Notes: generated from the letters alone by a model not told the origin. Numbered from the stretch's first letter, positions 22,948 through 31,431 are shown. The stretch is DNA of 32,000 nt from Pseudomonadota bacterium (GCA_022560695.1 JADFSP010000023.1:1-32000); one strand, 5' to 3'. Made by a program: numbers and translations.

Positions 22948-23310
22948 ATGCATGCAGATACACCTGTCATCGGCAGCGGACCGCCCCCGATTATTTTTAC
23001 GGACGCGGCGGCGAGCAAGGTCGGTGAACTCATCAAGGAAGAGGACAATCCCGACCTGAAGCTCCGGGTTTTCATTTCCGGCGGCGGTTGCTCCGGATTC
23101 CAATATGGCTTCACATTCGACGAGAATATCGAGGACGGTGATTGCCAGGTCGAGAATCTGGGCGTCACTCTGGTTGTGGATCCGATGAGCGTGCAATACC
23201 TGATGGGTGCCGAAATCGACTACAAGGAAGACCTGCAGGGAGCGCAGTTCATCATTCGCAATCCGAACGCGACCACGACCTGCGGCTGCGGCCAGTCGTT
23301 TTCCGTTTGA
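22948..23310 (+). CDS. erpA: Iron-sulfur cluster insertion protein ErpA
   Basis: ErpA is an A-type carrier that delivers 4Fe-4S clusters to apoproteins, including isoprenoid-pathway enzymes. The 120-residue protein carries the three cluster cysteines C48 ([13 protein letters not shown]), C112 and C114 ([11 protein letters not shown]), with the invariant CGCG tail. The segments [13 protein letters not shown] and [15 protein letters not shown] are ErpA-specific. It starts at ATG 22948 with AAGGA upstream, 26 bp after bactofilin. A small hairpin AGAGT/ACTCT lies just after the stop, followed by a degenerate dispersed repeat. Confidence 0.96.
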   Translation: MHADTPVIGSGPPPIIFTDAAASKVGELIKEEDNPDLKLRVFISGGGCSGFQYGFTFDENIEDGDCQVENLGVTLVVDPMSVQYLMGAEIDYKEDLQGAQFIIRNPNATTTCGCGQSFSV

Positions 23311-23349
23311 CGATGTGGAGAGTCTTGTACTCTGACATTTGCGGTTGAC

Positions 23350-23446
23350 GAGATTGCATCGTCGCTACGCTCCTCGCAAAGACGGGCTATGCCGCGAGCC
23401 TGCAGGAAAGCACCGTCATTGCGAGCCCGCAGGGCGCGGCAACCTC
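23350..23446. repeat. Degenerate dispersed palindromic repeat (GAGATTGC ... CGTCATTGCGAG type)
   Basis: The stretch starts GAGATTGC, passes CGTCGCTACGCTCCTCGCAA and AGACGG, and after a gap continues CCGTCATTGCGAGC to GGCAACCTC, an imperfect inverted repeat. The arms resemble a palindromic repeat that I remember from many bacterial genomes (CGTCATTGCGAG with GCAATCTC ends). It fills most of the gap between the convergent erpA and ppk genes. Confidence 0.6.
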
Positions 23447-23475
23447 CCAATCCCGGCTCTTGGCGGCCCCCCGCA

Positions 23476-25557
23476 TCAACGCTGACTGGCGGCCGCGAGC
23501 TTCTCAAGAAACCTGCTTTGCGCCGAAATCGCTTCACCCCCGCCCGGCGTGAGGCGTTCGTAACTGCCGTCACCGTGCAGGATCCAGGCCTGGCAATTAT
23601 CAGACAGAAAGAGATCGAGATCGTCCCGCAGTTGGAGCTTCATTCGCTTCTGTCGAATTTCGAAACAGGACTCATTGCGACGAAAGAGGTTCCTGTCCAT
23701 CCAGTCGGCGCTCGAGCAGTAGTATTCGTCATTGCCGTTGTTTAGAAAGTAGTAAATGCGCGAGTGCTCGAGGAAACGGCCAACGATCGACCGGACATGA
23801 ATATTTTCGGACAGCCCGGGTACACCAGGCCGCAGCGAGCAAATACCCCGGACGATCAAGTCGATTTTTACTCCTGCCTGCGACGCCGCGTAAAGAGCAT
23901 CGATTATTTGCGGGTCACTCAGCGCATTTATTTTTGCAATGATTCGTGCATCCTTGCCCGATCTCGCGTTGTCTGATTCGCGATTGATTTTCTCGAGCAA
24001 CGCGTCAAAGAGGCTAAAAGGAGATATCAACATGCGCGACAGGTCTCCGACCTCGGTCAGACTTGTCAGTTGCATGAATACTTTGTGGACATCTTCGCCG
24101 AGACGCTTGCTGCTGCTGAGATAACCGTAGTCGGTGTATACGCGTGTTGTGCCATGATGATAGTTGCCGGTTCCGAGGTGAACGTAACGCACGAGTTTTT
24201 CATTTTCGCGCCGCACTACGAGTAGCATCTTGGAGTGAGTTTTGTAACCGACAAGACCGTAGACGACATGTGCCCCCGCTTCCTGCAGACGATTTGCGAG
24301 GGAGATATTGGCGGCTTCTTCAAATCGCGCCATGAGTTCGATGATGACTGTCACTTCCTTGCCGGCGCGCGCTGCCGCTACGAGGTGGTCGACCACGGGC
24401 GAATCGGGGCCGGTCCGATACAAAGTCTGTTTGATCGCAAGGACATCCGGATCGGAAGCGGCGGTTGCAATGAAGTCGATCACCGGTGCAAACGAATGGT
24501 ACGGATGATGCAGCAGTACATTGCGCTTCGACAATGTTGAAAAAATATTTTCATTGCCGAGCAGTTCCGACGGCAGGCCTTGAGTGAATGGCTCATACAA
24601 CAGTTCCGGCCGATGCTCGATATCACAGACGGTGGCCAGTCGATTCAGGTTCACCGGGCCATCGACGAGGTACATGTCGCATTCCTGCAGGCCGAAATGG
24701 TCGAGCAGGAATTCCTGCAAGTCGCCGGGACATTCGTGGCTGACTTCGAGGCGAACGGCAGCTCCATAGCGACTGGCCGCGAGCTGACCTTCGAGCGCGT
24801 GAACGAGGTCGCTCACCTCTTCGTCGTCTACGTAGAGATTACTGTTGCGCGTAACGCGAAACGGGTAACAACCTTCGACTTGCAGACCGGGAAACAACCG
24901 GTCGACATTGACACGAATGATCGTTGACAAGAAAACGAAGTCGTCGCAGCCCGGGCTGCTCAAATGCTCGGGCAAACGGATAATGCGTGGCAATGAACGC
25001 GGTGCCTGCACCATGCCTCGATGCCGCTGGCGGCCAAACGCATCCTTGCCGCGCAAGCGCACGATAAAATTGAGGCTCTTGTTCAATATCCGGGGAAATG
25101 GTCGCGACGGGTCGAACGTCAGCGGTGTCAGCACGGGAGCGACCTGCTCGTCAAAGTAATCGCTTAACCATCGCCGCTGATCGTCGGTCCAGTCATTACG
25201 ATGCAGAAAGCTGACACCCGCCTTGGCGAGCTGCGGAAGCAATTTCGTGTTCAGGAGATCGTATTGTTGCTTGACGATGCCGAGCATCTGAAATCGCAAC
25301 GCATCGAAGATCTGCGATGCAGATAGCTTGTCTGGTCCTTGAGCGAGCGCGCCGACCTCCATGTGCTGTTTTAGCGCGGCGACCCGAATTTCAAAGAACT
25401 CGTCGAAGTTGGTGCAGGTGATGCAGAGAAACCGCAGACGCTCAAGCAAGGGTATATCTGCGTCCTGCGCCTGGGCCAATACGCGCTTGCCGAATTCGAG
25501 CATGCTCAGCTCACGATTGATGTAACGATCAGCAGGCGGCAGAATCGGTGCGTCCAC
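23476..25557 (-). CDS. ppk1: Polyphosphate kinase 1
   Basis: Ppk1 reversibly polymerises the gamma-phosphate of ATP into inorganic polyphosphate, usually membrane associated. The 693-residue length matches E. coli (688). The two phosphohistidines are H441 (GYKTHSKMLL) and H460 (RYVHLGTGNY), 19 residues apart as in E. coli H435/H454. Other marks are the N-terminal RYINRELSMLEFGKRVLAQA, NFDEFFEIRVA, IKQTLYRTGPDSP, IELMARFEEAANI, YTDYGYLS and SIVGRFLEHSRIYYF. The start is GTG 25557 with GAGG before it. It lies between erpA and anmK, two genes adjacent in Pseudomonas as I recall, so it may be a lineage-specific insertion in that block. Confidence 0.96.
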   Translation of the reverse strand: MDAPILPPADRYINRELSMLEFGKRVLAQAQDADIPLLERLRFLCITCTNFDEFFEIRVAALKQHMEVGALAQGPDKLSASQIFDALRFQMLGIVKQQYDLLNTKLLPQLAKAGVSFLHRNDWTDDQRRWLSDYFDEQVAPVLTPLTFDPSRPFPRILNKSLNFIVRLRGKDAFGRQRHRGMVQAPRSLPRIIRLPEHLSSPGCDDFVFLSTIIRVNVDRLFPGLQVEGCYPFRVTRNSNLYVDDEEVSDLVHALEGQLAASRYGAAVRLEVSHECPGDLQEFLLDHFGLQECDMYLVDGPVNLNRLATVCDIEHRPELLYEPFTQGLPSELLGNENIFSTLSKRNVLLHHPYHSFAPVIDFIATAASDPDVLAIKQTLYRTGPDSPVVDHLVAAARAGKEVTVIIELMARFEEAANISLANRLQEAGAHVVYGLVGYKTHSKMLLVVRRENEKLVRYVHLGTGNYHHGTTRVYTDYGYLSSSKRLGEDVHKVFMQLTSLTEVGDLSRMLISPFSLFDALLEKINRESDNARSGKDARIIAKINALSDPQIIDALYAASQAGVKIDLIVRGICSLRPGVPGLSENIHVRSIVGRFLEHSRIYYFLNNGNDEYYCSSADWMDRNLFRRNESCFEIRQKRMKLQLRDDLDLFLSDNCQAWILHGDGSYERLTPGGGEAISAQSRFLEKLAAASQR

Positions 25558-25583
25558 GATGGCCTCGATTTTACGGGCCGATC

Positions 25584-25589
25584 ATTATA
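25584..25589 (-). promoter_or_regulatory. Possible -10 box for ppk1
   Basis: On the minus strand a perfect TATAAT lies 27 bp before the ppk1 GTG, in the 59-bp gap after anmK. No good -35 is seen 16-18 bp further upstream, so the promoter would be weak or activator dependent. Confidence 0.35.
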
Positions 25590-25616
25590 TCAGCGTCGCG
25601 TGGACCGTACTCTTAG

Positions 25617-26735
25617 CTACTTTGCATCTGGCGGCCCTGGGTAGATCGCGCCGAGCACTGCGAAGCGGCTCGCGCCCGTAACCGCGGGATGATTTCCTGA
25701 CTTGCCTTTCAATGTACGCATCGCGAGCCACGCAAATGCCGATGCCTCGACCCAATCCGGATCCAGACCGGCGTTTGCCGTGGACGATATCTCAACTTGC
25801 GGCATTTGCTCGCCAAGACGACGCTGGATTTCCGAATTGTGAATCCCGCCGCCACAGACCAGTATTTGCGGCGTCCCGGGCGCAGCAGACCTGACGGCAT
25901 TCGAAATGCTGACAGCTGTCAATTCGCACAACGTGGCTTGCACGTCCACGGCTTTTAGATCGTTCGCATTGGCGCGATGTAACCAGTCGAGATTGAAGTA
26001 CTCGGGGCCGGTGCTCTTCGGTTGCGCCTTTGCGAAATACGGGTCTTCGAGTAACCGCGCAAGCAAGTTGTCGTTGCAGCTGCCGGCTGCTGCCCACCGG
26101 CCACCCTCGTCAAATGCGGCACCCTGATGATGCCGGATCCACGCATCGAGCAAAGTGTTGCCCGGACCGGTATCGAAGCCCGCAATGCCTGCTTCGCCTG
26201 CCGGAAGTATCGTGATGTTGGCGATGCCTCCAATATTCAGCACGACCCGGTCTTGCTCCTTGTCGCGAAACAACCATTCGTGAAACGGTGGGACGAGCGG
26301 CGCCCCCTGGCCGCCGAGCGCCATGTCGGTCCGCCTGAAGTCCGCAACTGTCGCAATGCCGGTGGCGGTTGCGATGATTGCTGGATCGCCGATCTGCATT
26401 GTGAACGGACGCGTCGCGTCGGGCCGGTGACGAAGTGTCTGCCCGTGGCTGCCGATTGCTACGATGTTCGCGGCGTCAACTCCAGCGTCGTTGAGCAACG
26501 CGAACACGGCATCACGAAAACATTCGCCGGTCCAGCGATCGAGCGTGCCAATATCGTCAATGCCACAAGTCTTCGGTTCGCGAACGGCGGCTCCCAGCTT
26601 GTCACGGAGTTCGTCCGGATAAGGGCACGTCCGAGTTTGGATTATCGCCATCGACGATGTATGAAATTGTGCGAGCACGGCATCTATGCCGTCCATGCTC
26701 GTGCCGGAGATCAGGCCGATGTAATACTCTGGCAT
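25617..26735 (-). CDS. anmK: Anhydro-N-acetylmuramic acid kinase AnmK
   Basis: AnmK opens the 1,6-anhydro ring of anhydroMurNAc and phosphorylates it to MurNAc-6-phosphate, so that the sugar re-enters peptidoglycan synthesis. The 372-residue protein (E. coli 369) starts MPEYYIGLISGTSMDGIDAV, the conserved ATP-binding start. It also has IGSHGQTLRHRP, TVADFRRTDMALGGQGAPLVP and FHEWLF, NIGGIANIT, GFDTGPGN with the DAW that follows, and ILVCGGGIHN. It belongs with AmpD (445-1038) in the same recycling pathway. It starts 12 bp after the M23 peptidase stop and is probably cotranscribed with it. Confidence 0.96.
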   Translation of the reverse strand: MPEYYIGLISGTSMDGIDAVLAQFHTSSMAIIQTRTCPYPDELRDKLGAAVREPKTCGIDDIGTLDRWTGECFRDAVFALLNDAGVDAANIVAIGSHGQTLRHRPDATRPFTMQIGDPAIIATATGIATVADFRRTDMALGGQGAPLVPPFHEWLFRDKEQDRVVLNIGGIANITILPAGEAGIAGFDTGPGNTLLDAWIRHHQGAAFDEGGRWAAAGSCNDNLLARLLEDPYFAKAQPKSTGPEYFNLDWLHRANANDLKAVDVQATLCELTAVSISNAVRSAAPGTPQILVCGGGIHNSEIQRRLGEQMPQVEISSTANAGLDPDWVEASAFAWLAMRTLKGKSGNHPAVTGASRFAVLGAIYPGPPDAK

Positions 26736-26747
26736 TGCGACATTCGA

Positions 26748-28151
26748 CTATTTGTTGCTGTATGCGACGGAGACAACGCGGGTACGCTTGAACTTTTCCA
26801 GTTCCAGCATTATCGGTTCCGCGGTGGCGAGAAACCGCTGCAGATATTTCTGATCAATGGGATCAGCTTGCGGTAACTGGACGGTGCGCGGATTGCGGTG
26901 TACGCCGCTAATTCGATATTCGTAGTGGAGGTGGCTGGCAGTTGCGAGACCGGTCGCGCCGACGTAACCAATTGTCTGGCCTTGTTTCACGCGAACTCCG
27001 ATGCGCGCCTTAGCGGCGAACTTCGACATATGCGCATAAAGCGTGGTGATGTTGCCACCATGCTGCACGATGATCGTATTGCCGTACCCCGCCTTCGTGC
27101 CACGAAAAACGACCTTGCCGTCACCTGCGGCCCTGATTGATGTTCCGTAGGGCGCGGCGTAGTCGACGCCGCGATGTGCCCGAATCCTGTTGAGAATCGG
27201 GTGACGGCGACGCGGGTTGAAATTCGAGCTTACCCGGGCAAAATCGAGTGGCGCACGGAGGAACGCCTTGCGTACGCTGTATCCGTCCGGTGTGAAGTAG
27301 TCAGAATGCCCGCTGTCGTCGATGAAGCGTACTGCCTGATAAGTGCGGCCATTGTTATTGAACTCTGCGGCGATGATTTCTCCGTCCGTCACGAATTCGC
27401 CGTCCTGCCAAATCTCTTCGTATTGCACGTAAAAATTGTCGCCGATACGAATATCGAGCACGAAATCGACATCCCAGGCGAATATGCCGGCGACATTCAT
27501 TGTCACCTTATCCGATAGTCCTGCTGCGGCTGCGCTCTCGAACAACGATGTTTCGATGACACCGTAGGCCAGCCGCTTACGAATCTCGATGGGCCGTTCG
27601 ACGATCTCGGCCGTAAAACCTGATTGGTCCCGCTCGATATTCAGGGCGCTGGTGAGAGTCAGAACCGAATACATGCTGATCAGGCTTCCGTTGTCATGGA
27701 TGATCTGAAACTCATCGCCGGGCTGCAGCCGTCGAAATCGCCTGCCCGCCTCGTCGAGCCTGGAAATTGCAGCGAGGTTGCCAAGATCGAGATGATGCCG
27801 GCGGAACAGCGAGTCGAGCGTGTCACCGCGACCGATGATCAGCGTGAGTTCTTCGTACTCGGGTCCCGGAGCCACCTCAGGTTCGATGTCAATGTCAGCA
27901 ATGAAACTGTTGATCGTGCTGACGTCAAAGACCTCGTTCGCAGGTACTTCCGCACCGCCAACGGCGTGAACCATCGGCATTGACGGGTGCGGGGCCACCG
28001 GTGTCGTTGTATTCAGGGTGGATACGAGCGTCAGGCCGATGAGAGGAATTCCGAGGCCGACGACGAACCACTGCAGCGCTTTGGTTTTTCCTGCTTTTAT
28101 GTCGCTAGACGGCTTGTAATCGTGTAGCAGCGGACTGACTGGACGATGCAA
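26748..28151 (-). CDS. M23 zinc endopeptidase, LysM/OapA-type (MepM-like)
   Basis: This is a probable periplasmic peptidoglycan endopeptidase that cuts cross-links for wall growth. From the proposed TTG start (28151) it is 467 residues. It has an N-terminal anchor helix (about 27-48), a LysM/OapA-like segment (about 100-150, LTLIIGRGDTLDSLFRRHH and RLQPGDEFQII), and a C-terminal M23 domain with zinc ligands H326 and D330 (AHRGVDYAAPYGT), H374 (LYAHMS), and H407/H409 (ASHLHYEYR). Residues upstream of TTG 28151 in the same frame come from the inverted-repeat element and do not look like protein. CGGAG nine bases before this TTG is inside the left arm of that element. anmK follows and tyrS is divergent. 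Confidence 0.88.
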   Translation of the reverse strand: MHRPVSPLLHDYKPSSDIKAGKTKALQWFVVGLGIPLIGLTLVSTLNTTTPVAPHPSMPMVHAVGGAEVPANEVFDVSTINSFIADIDIEPEVAPGPEYEELTLIIGRGDTLDSLFRRHHLDLGNLAAISRLDEAGRRFRRLQPGDEFQIIHDNGSLISMYSVLTLTSALNIERDQSGFTAEIVERPIEIRKRLAYGVIETSLFESAAAAGLSDKVTMNVAGIFAWDVDFVLDIRIGDNFYVQYEEIWQDGEFVTDGEIIAAEFNNNGRTYQAVRFIDDSGHSDYFTPDGYSVRKAFLRAPLDFARVSSNFNPRRRHPILNRIRAHRGVDYAAPYGTSIRAAGDGKVVFRGTKAGYGNTIIVQHGGNITTLYAHMSKFAAKARIGVRVKQGQTIGYVGATGLATASHLHYEYRISGVHRNPRTVQLPQADPIDQKYLQRFLATAEPIMLELEKFKRTRVVSVAYSNK

Positions 28152-28156
28152 GTCTA

Positions 28157-28439
28157 AGTACTCCGTCAAGATGATATTGATGGGTTCAGCGAGTCGTGAA
28201 GCGGTTGTATCCGGAGGGCATAGAAGCCACCAGACGCGTCTCGCCGGCAATGGCGCGCCCTTGCCAAGAGGCGCAACACCGCGGACGACCGCTTCACGGC
28301 TCGCCCGAAGGGAGCTAAGCGAATGATCCAATACGGCGTTGCAGTCCTTGAAAAGGACTTGCCATTTCCTGCAGACTGCGCCTTGTCTTGAATCATTCGC
28401 TTAGCTCTGTATCCATCAATATCATCTTGACGGAGTACT
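28157..28439. repeat. 283-bp nested inverted-repeat element forming a three-way junction
   Basis: The outer arms 28157-28183 and 28413-28439 are perfect 27-bp reverse complements. Inside are two further stems: 28189-28207 with 28286-28304 (17 of 19), and 28312-28327 with 28392-28407 (perfect 16 bp). Linkers are only 5, 7 and 5 nt. The first inner stem continues with TCCG/CGGA, 28236-28242 with 28268-28274, and 28246-28250 with 28261-28265. The second holds GTCCTT/AAGGAC at 28344-28358. Deviations in the first stem system read as G-U pairs on the plus strand. The ends are AGTACT, so TA dinucleotides flank CTCCGTCAAG, as a Tc1/IS630-type MITE would show. It is either a MITE or a structured RNA. 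Confidence 0.85.
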
Positions 28440-28471
28440 GGTCCCCCGACGCCGGAAGTCGCTACTCTACA

Positions 28472-28492
28472 TTGACGTTTCGGAGACGTCAA
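28472..28492 (+). promoter_or_regulatory. Hairpin in the tyrS leader
   Basis: TTGACGT (28472-28478) and ACGTCAA (28486-28492) form a perfect 7-bp stem with a 7-nt loop, followed by an A-rich stretch, about 135 bp before tyrS. Its role is unknown. The rest of 28440-28626 shows no gene. A weak promoter candidate there is TTTCAT, 16 bp, TACAGT shortly before the tyrS start. Confidence 0.4.
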
Positions 28493-28626
28493 AGAAAAGT
28501 GTTAGAAGTCATGGCCTTAACCAGACTTAGTGATGATCGTCCCAGGTGTGCGTACACGGGCTTTCATCATCCGCCGGGAATGCTACAGTTCCGCTGCCAG
28601 CAAACAGCACGCTGCGACGGGTAACG

Positions 28627-29826
28627 ATGACCAAAATACAGGATCAAATTGCGGAACTGGAGCGTGGCACCGACGAGGTGCTGCCAGAGGACGGTCTCAG
28701 GGCGAAACTCGCCAAGCGTAAGACACTCATTGTCAAAGCCGGTTTTGATCCGACGGCACCCGATCTGCATATCGGTCATACCGTACTGATCAACAAGATG
28801 CGGCAGTTCCAGGAGTTCGGCCATGAAGTCGTATTCCTGATTGGTGACTTCACAGGAATGATCGGCGATCCCTCAGGCAAGAATTCGACTCGGCCGCCGC
28901 TGACCGAAGAAGAAATCAAGGTCAATGCCGCAACCTACGCGACGCAGATTTTCAAGATTCTTGATAGAGAAAAAACACGTATCGAGTTCAATTCGAACTG
29001 GATGGCGAAAATGGATGCCGCCGGACTGGTGAAGCTGGCATCGCATTATACGATTGCACGCATGCTCGAGCGCGATGACTTCAAGAAGCGCTACGACAAT
29101 GGCCAGCCGATATCGGTGCACGAATTTCTGTACCCGATTGTGCAGGGCTATGACTCGGTTGCACTCAAAGCTGACGTGGAGCTCGGCGGTACTGATCAGA
29201 AGTTCAATTTGCTGGTTGGACGCAAGCTGCAACAGAATTTCGGCCAGGAGCCGCAAGTCGTGATGACGACGCCGTTGCTGGAGGGGCTCGATGGCGTGCA
29301 AAAGATGTCGAAGTCACTCGGCAACTACGTTGGCATCACAGATGCGCCGGCCGATATGTTCGGCAAGCTCATGTCGATCTCCGATGACCTGATGTGGCGC
29401 TACTTCGAGGTGTTGAGTTTTCGTACGCTCGGCGATATCGCTGGCTTGCGAAAAGAAGTCGACGACGGAATGAATCCGCGCGACGCCAAGTTCGAACTCG
29501 CAACGGAAATCGTGGCGCGTTTTCACGATGCAGCACAGGCCGCGGCCGCAAAAGTCGAATTTATCGCGCGATTTCAACAAGGTGCGATGCCTAAGGATAT
29601 GCCGGAGGTGAAGCTGATCGCAGCGGACGGTCGACTCGGCATTGCACATCTTCTAAAAGGTGCGGGGCTCGTCAGCAGCACATCTGAAGCGTTTCGCATG
29701 ATCAAACAAGGTGCGGTGCGCATTGACGGTGAACGCATCGAGGACCGCTCACTGCAAATCGATTCCGGGAGCACCTGTATCTACCAGGTAGGCCGACGAC
29801 GGTTCGCGCGCGTCAGCATCAGCTGA
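28627..29826 (+). CDS. tyrS: Tyrosyl-tRNA synthetase TyrS
   Basis: TyrS charges tRNA-Tyr with tyrosine in the cytoplasm. The ATG at 28627 gives 399 residues, starting [15 protein letters not shown] longer open frame upstream reads through non-coding leader and is not used. The class I motif HIGH is at 48-51 ([11 protein letters not shown]) and KMSKS near residue 230 ([14 protein letters not shown]). The segment [15 protein letters not shown] and [12 protein letters not shown] match the shorter TyrZ-like bacterial branch found in Pseudomonas. A C-terminal S4 RNA-binding domain ([20 protein letters not shown] followed by [10 protein letters not shown]) is complete. The gene order anmK, M23 peptidase, tyrS, rRNA follows the Pseudomonas pattern as I recall it. 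Confidence 0.96.
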   Translation: MTKIQDQIAELERGTDEVLPEDGLRAKLAKRKTLIVKAGFDPTAPDLHIGHTVLINKMRQFQEFGHEVVFLIGDFTGMIGDPSGKNSTRPPLTEEEIKVNAATYATQIFKILDREKTRIEFNSNWMAKMDAAGLVKLASHYTIARMLERDDFKKRYDNGQPISVHEFLYPIVQGYDSVALKADVELGGTDQKFNLLVGRKLQQNFGQEPQVVMTTPLLEGLDGVQKMSKSLGNYVGITDAPADMFGKLMSISDDLMWRYFEVLSFRTLGDIAGLRKEVDDGMNPRDAKFELATEIVARFHDAAQAAAAKVEFIARFQQGAMPKDMPEVKLIAADGRLGIAHLLKGAGLVSSTSEAFRMIKQGAVRIDGERIEDRSLQIDSGSTCIYQVGRRRFARVSIS

Positions 29827-29893
29827 ACCGGGAAACTGTGCCCGTGCCACGAATCTAACGGAGGCAGGGAATAGCGATGTGCTGGAGACAGTC

Positions 29894-31108
29894 GTGAAAA
29901 AGACGATTTCTTATCTGACGCTGCTGATGTTTGCAGTGCTGATGTACGGCCCGATACTGCCGGCACAGGAAGTCGATCAGACAGAACAGCGGGAAGCCGA
30001 GCTCGCCATGGCGGAGTCTTTCCGTGCAGGATTTCAGGAAATAGTCGACGATCTCAATTCAGGTTCATTCGAGCGATTTACGAACGCAATCGATCAGCCC
30101 GCGATGCTGGAACGGATCTTTGCGTTGCGCCTTATCAATCAGCGCATCAAGAAGCAGTTCCGTGAAAATTTCGAATTTGCCATCGAACCAATGGTCAAGG
30201 CACTCCTGACGAGTGGCGACGATGGCGCAAAGGCAACATTGCTGAACATCGATTCACGCGGTGATTTTGGCCGAGCTACAGTTCGGTATGAACTACCAAA
30301 TTTTCAGTACAACTATCACGAGTACGACCTGCGGCTGAACAGGCACGGCGGGGTCGTCATTGTCGACTGGACAGATTTTCTCCAGGGCGAAAAATTTTCC
30401 GACGGCCTGGGAGAGACACTGATCATGGCCGCCCCGAGCGATCCGGCCGTGCGCAAGCTGCTCGATTTCAAAAACGCCAGGCCGCGGCACATTTTTCAGA
30501 TGGCGCAGCTTCTCAAGGCTGCGCGCGATCACGATGTCAACCGGTACTTTGAGATTCTCGAGAGCCTGGATGAACAAATGCAGCGTCAGCGCATTGCGGT
30601 CGTGACTACCGTGCACCTCACCAAACAGGTGCGCAAACGGCGCAAGCTGCGCACGGCGCTGATTGCGGTAGCGAAATATTTTCCGGAGGAGCCGCTGTAT
30701 TCACTGATGTTGCTCGATTATTACTTTCCGGCGCGCCGTTACGAAGAGGCGTTGCAGGCGTTACTTCGGCTGGAGAAGCGTCTCGGTGTGGAGGATGGTG
30801 TGATGAAGGCACGGCTGTCTGCCGCAGCACTTGTTGCGGACAAGCCTGAGGATGCGGCGAGTTTTGCGGAGCGGGCCGTCACGCTCGAACCCGGGCTTGA
30901 GCTTGGTTGGTGGTCGACACTCCAGGCGAGCACCGCACAGTCACGTTTCGATACGGCGATAAAAGCGCTTGTGGTGCTTGAAAAGCAGTTTGGGCGCACG
31001 CTCGACTCCGAGGCGTTGCAGAAGGACAAGAAATTCACAGGGTTACTGGCGTCATCCCAATACAAGGAATGGCTGGTGTCGAGGAAACAGGCTGCGGCAA
31101 CGCCCTGA
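29894..31108 (+). CDS. Secreted protein with C-terminal TPR-like repeats, function unknown
   Basis: No named family is recognised. GTG 29894 is chosen because TGGAG lies a few bases upstream and it yields a standard signal peptide (MKKTISYLTLLMFAVLMYGP, cleavage near LPAQ). A GTG five codons earlier is possible. The 404-residue protein has a central part with regular beta strands (about 85-150, FGRATVRYELPNFQYNYHEY, GGVVIVDWTDFL) resembling a small NTF2-like or DUF-type domain. A helical C-terminal half (about 175-395) has TPR-like pairs (EEPLYSLMLLDYYFPARRYE, MKARLSAAALVADKPEDAA, AERAVTLEPGLELGWWSTLQ). It probably mediates protein contacts in the periplasm. It sits between tyrS and the rRNA operon. 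Its last codons are duplicated just downstream. Confidence 0.78.
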   Translation: MKKTISYLTLLMFAVLMYGPILPAQEVDQTEQREAELAMAESFRAGFQEIVDDLNSGSFERFTNAIDQPAMLERIFALRLINQRIKKQFRENFEFAIEPMVKALLTSGDDGAKATLLNIDSRGDFGRATVRYELPNFQYNYHEYDLRLNRHGGVVIVDWTDFLQGEKFSDGLGETLIMAAPSDPAVRKLLDFKNARPRHIFQMAQLLKAARDHDVNRYFEILESLDEQMQRQRIAVVTTVHLTKQVRKRRKLRTALIAVAKYFPEEPLYSLMLLDYYFPARRYEEALQALLRLEKRLGVEDGVMKARLSAAALVADKPEDAASFAERAVTLEPGLELGWWSTLQASTAQSRFDTAIKALVVLEKQFGRTLDSEALQKDKKFTGLLASSQYKEWLVSRKQAAATP

Positions 31109-31152
31109 TGCAAGAAAGTATGGCTGGCGTCGAGGAAACAGGCTGCGGCAAC
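31069..31152 (+). repeat. Tandem duplication of the 3' end of the preceding gene
   Basis: The 33 bases at 31069-31101 recur at 31120-31152 with one change (T to C), a spacing of 51 bp. The first copy encodes the last residues WLVSRKQAAAT; the second lies after the stop in the same frame. It looks like a slipped or unequal duplication that left a non-coding copy. Confidence 0.85.
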
Positions 31153-31431
31153 TCTCAGACGGAGCCGCCAGCGGCATTTTGGCCCTGACGGCGGCAATTT
31201 TTGCATGGCGCATCGAGCGGCCTGAGCCTGAAAGTCGTGCGCAGATCCACGATCATCGAAGCGCAGACCATGCGATGGCTGCTTTCTGCGGCCCGCCCCG
31301 GCCATCGCCACGACACGAGATTCGGACGCTTTTCCCCGGGGAATAGTCACTGTATTGACCGGAGAAAGACGCTGTCGAGGCTGTGCGCCAGGCCGCTCGA
31401 ACGAGCACGTCACAAATGTGGCCGTTTGTGG
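31153..31431. other. Intergenic stretch before the rRNA promoters
   Basis: No coding region, tRNA or repeat is supported in this stretch. A 6-bp inverted repeat CACAAA (31411-31416)/TTTGTG (31425-31430) directly abuts the rRNA P1 -35 box and could be a regulator site. Confidence 0.5.

Noticed and set aside
28152..28331. N-terminal extension of the M23 peptidase frame to an ATG at 28331
   Set aside because: The extra 60 codons are read through the inverted-repeat element, have no ribosome binding site and do not resemble the family's N-terminus.
28157..28439. Retron msr-msd or group II intron as explanation of the three-way junction
   Set aside because: No reverse transcriptase is encoded nearby, and no intron domain V/VI-like motif was recognised.
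28157..28439. T-box type tyrS riboswitch
   Set aside because: The T-box sequence was not found, and such leaders are not expected in Gammaproteobacteria.
31109..31346. Open frame after the TPR-like gene
   Set aside because: It overlaps the duplicated gene end, and its composition is unlike protein; no ribosome binding site was seen.
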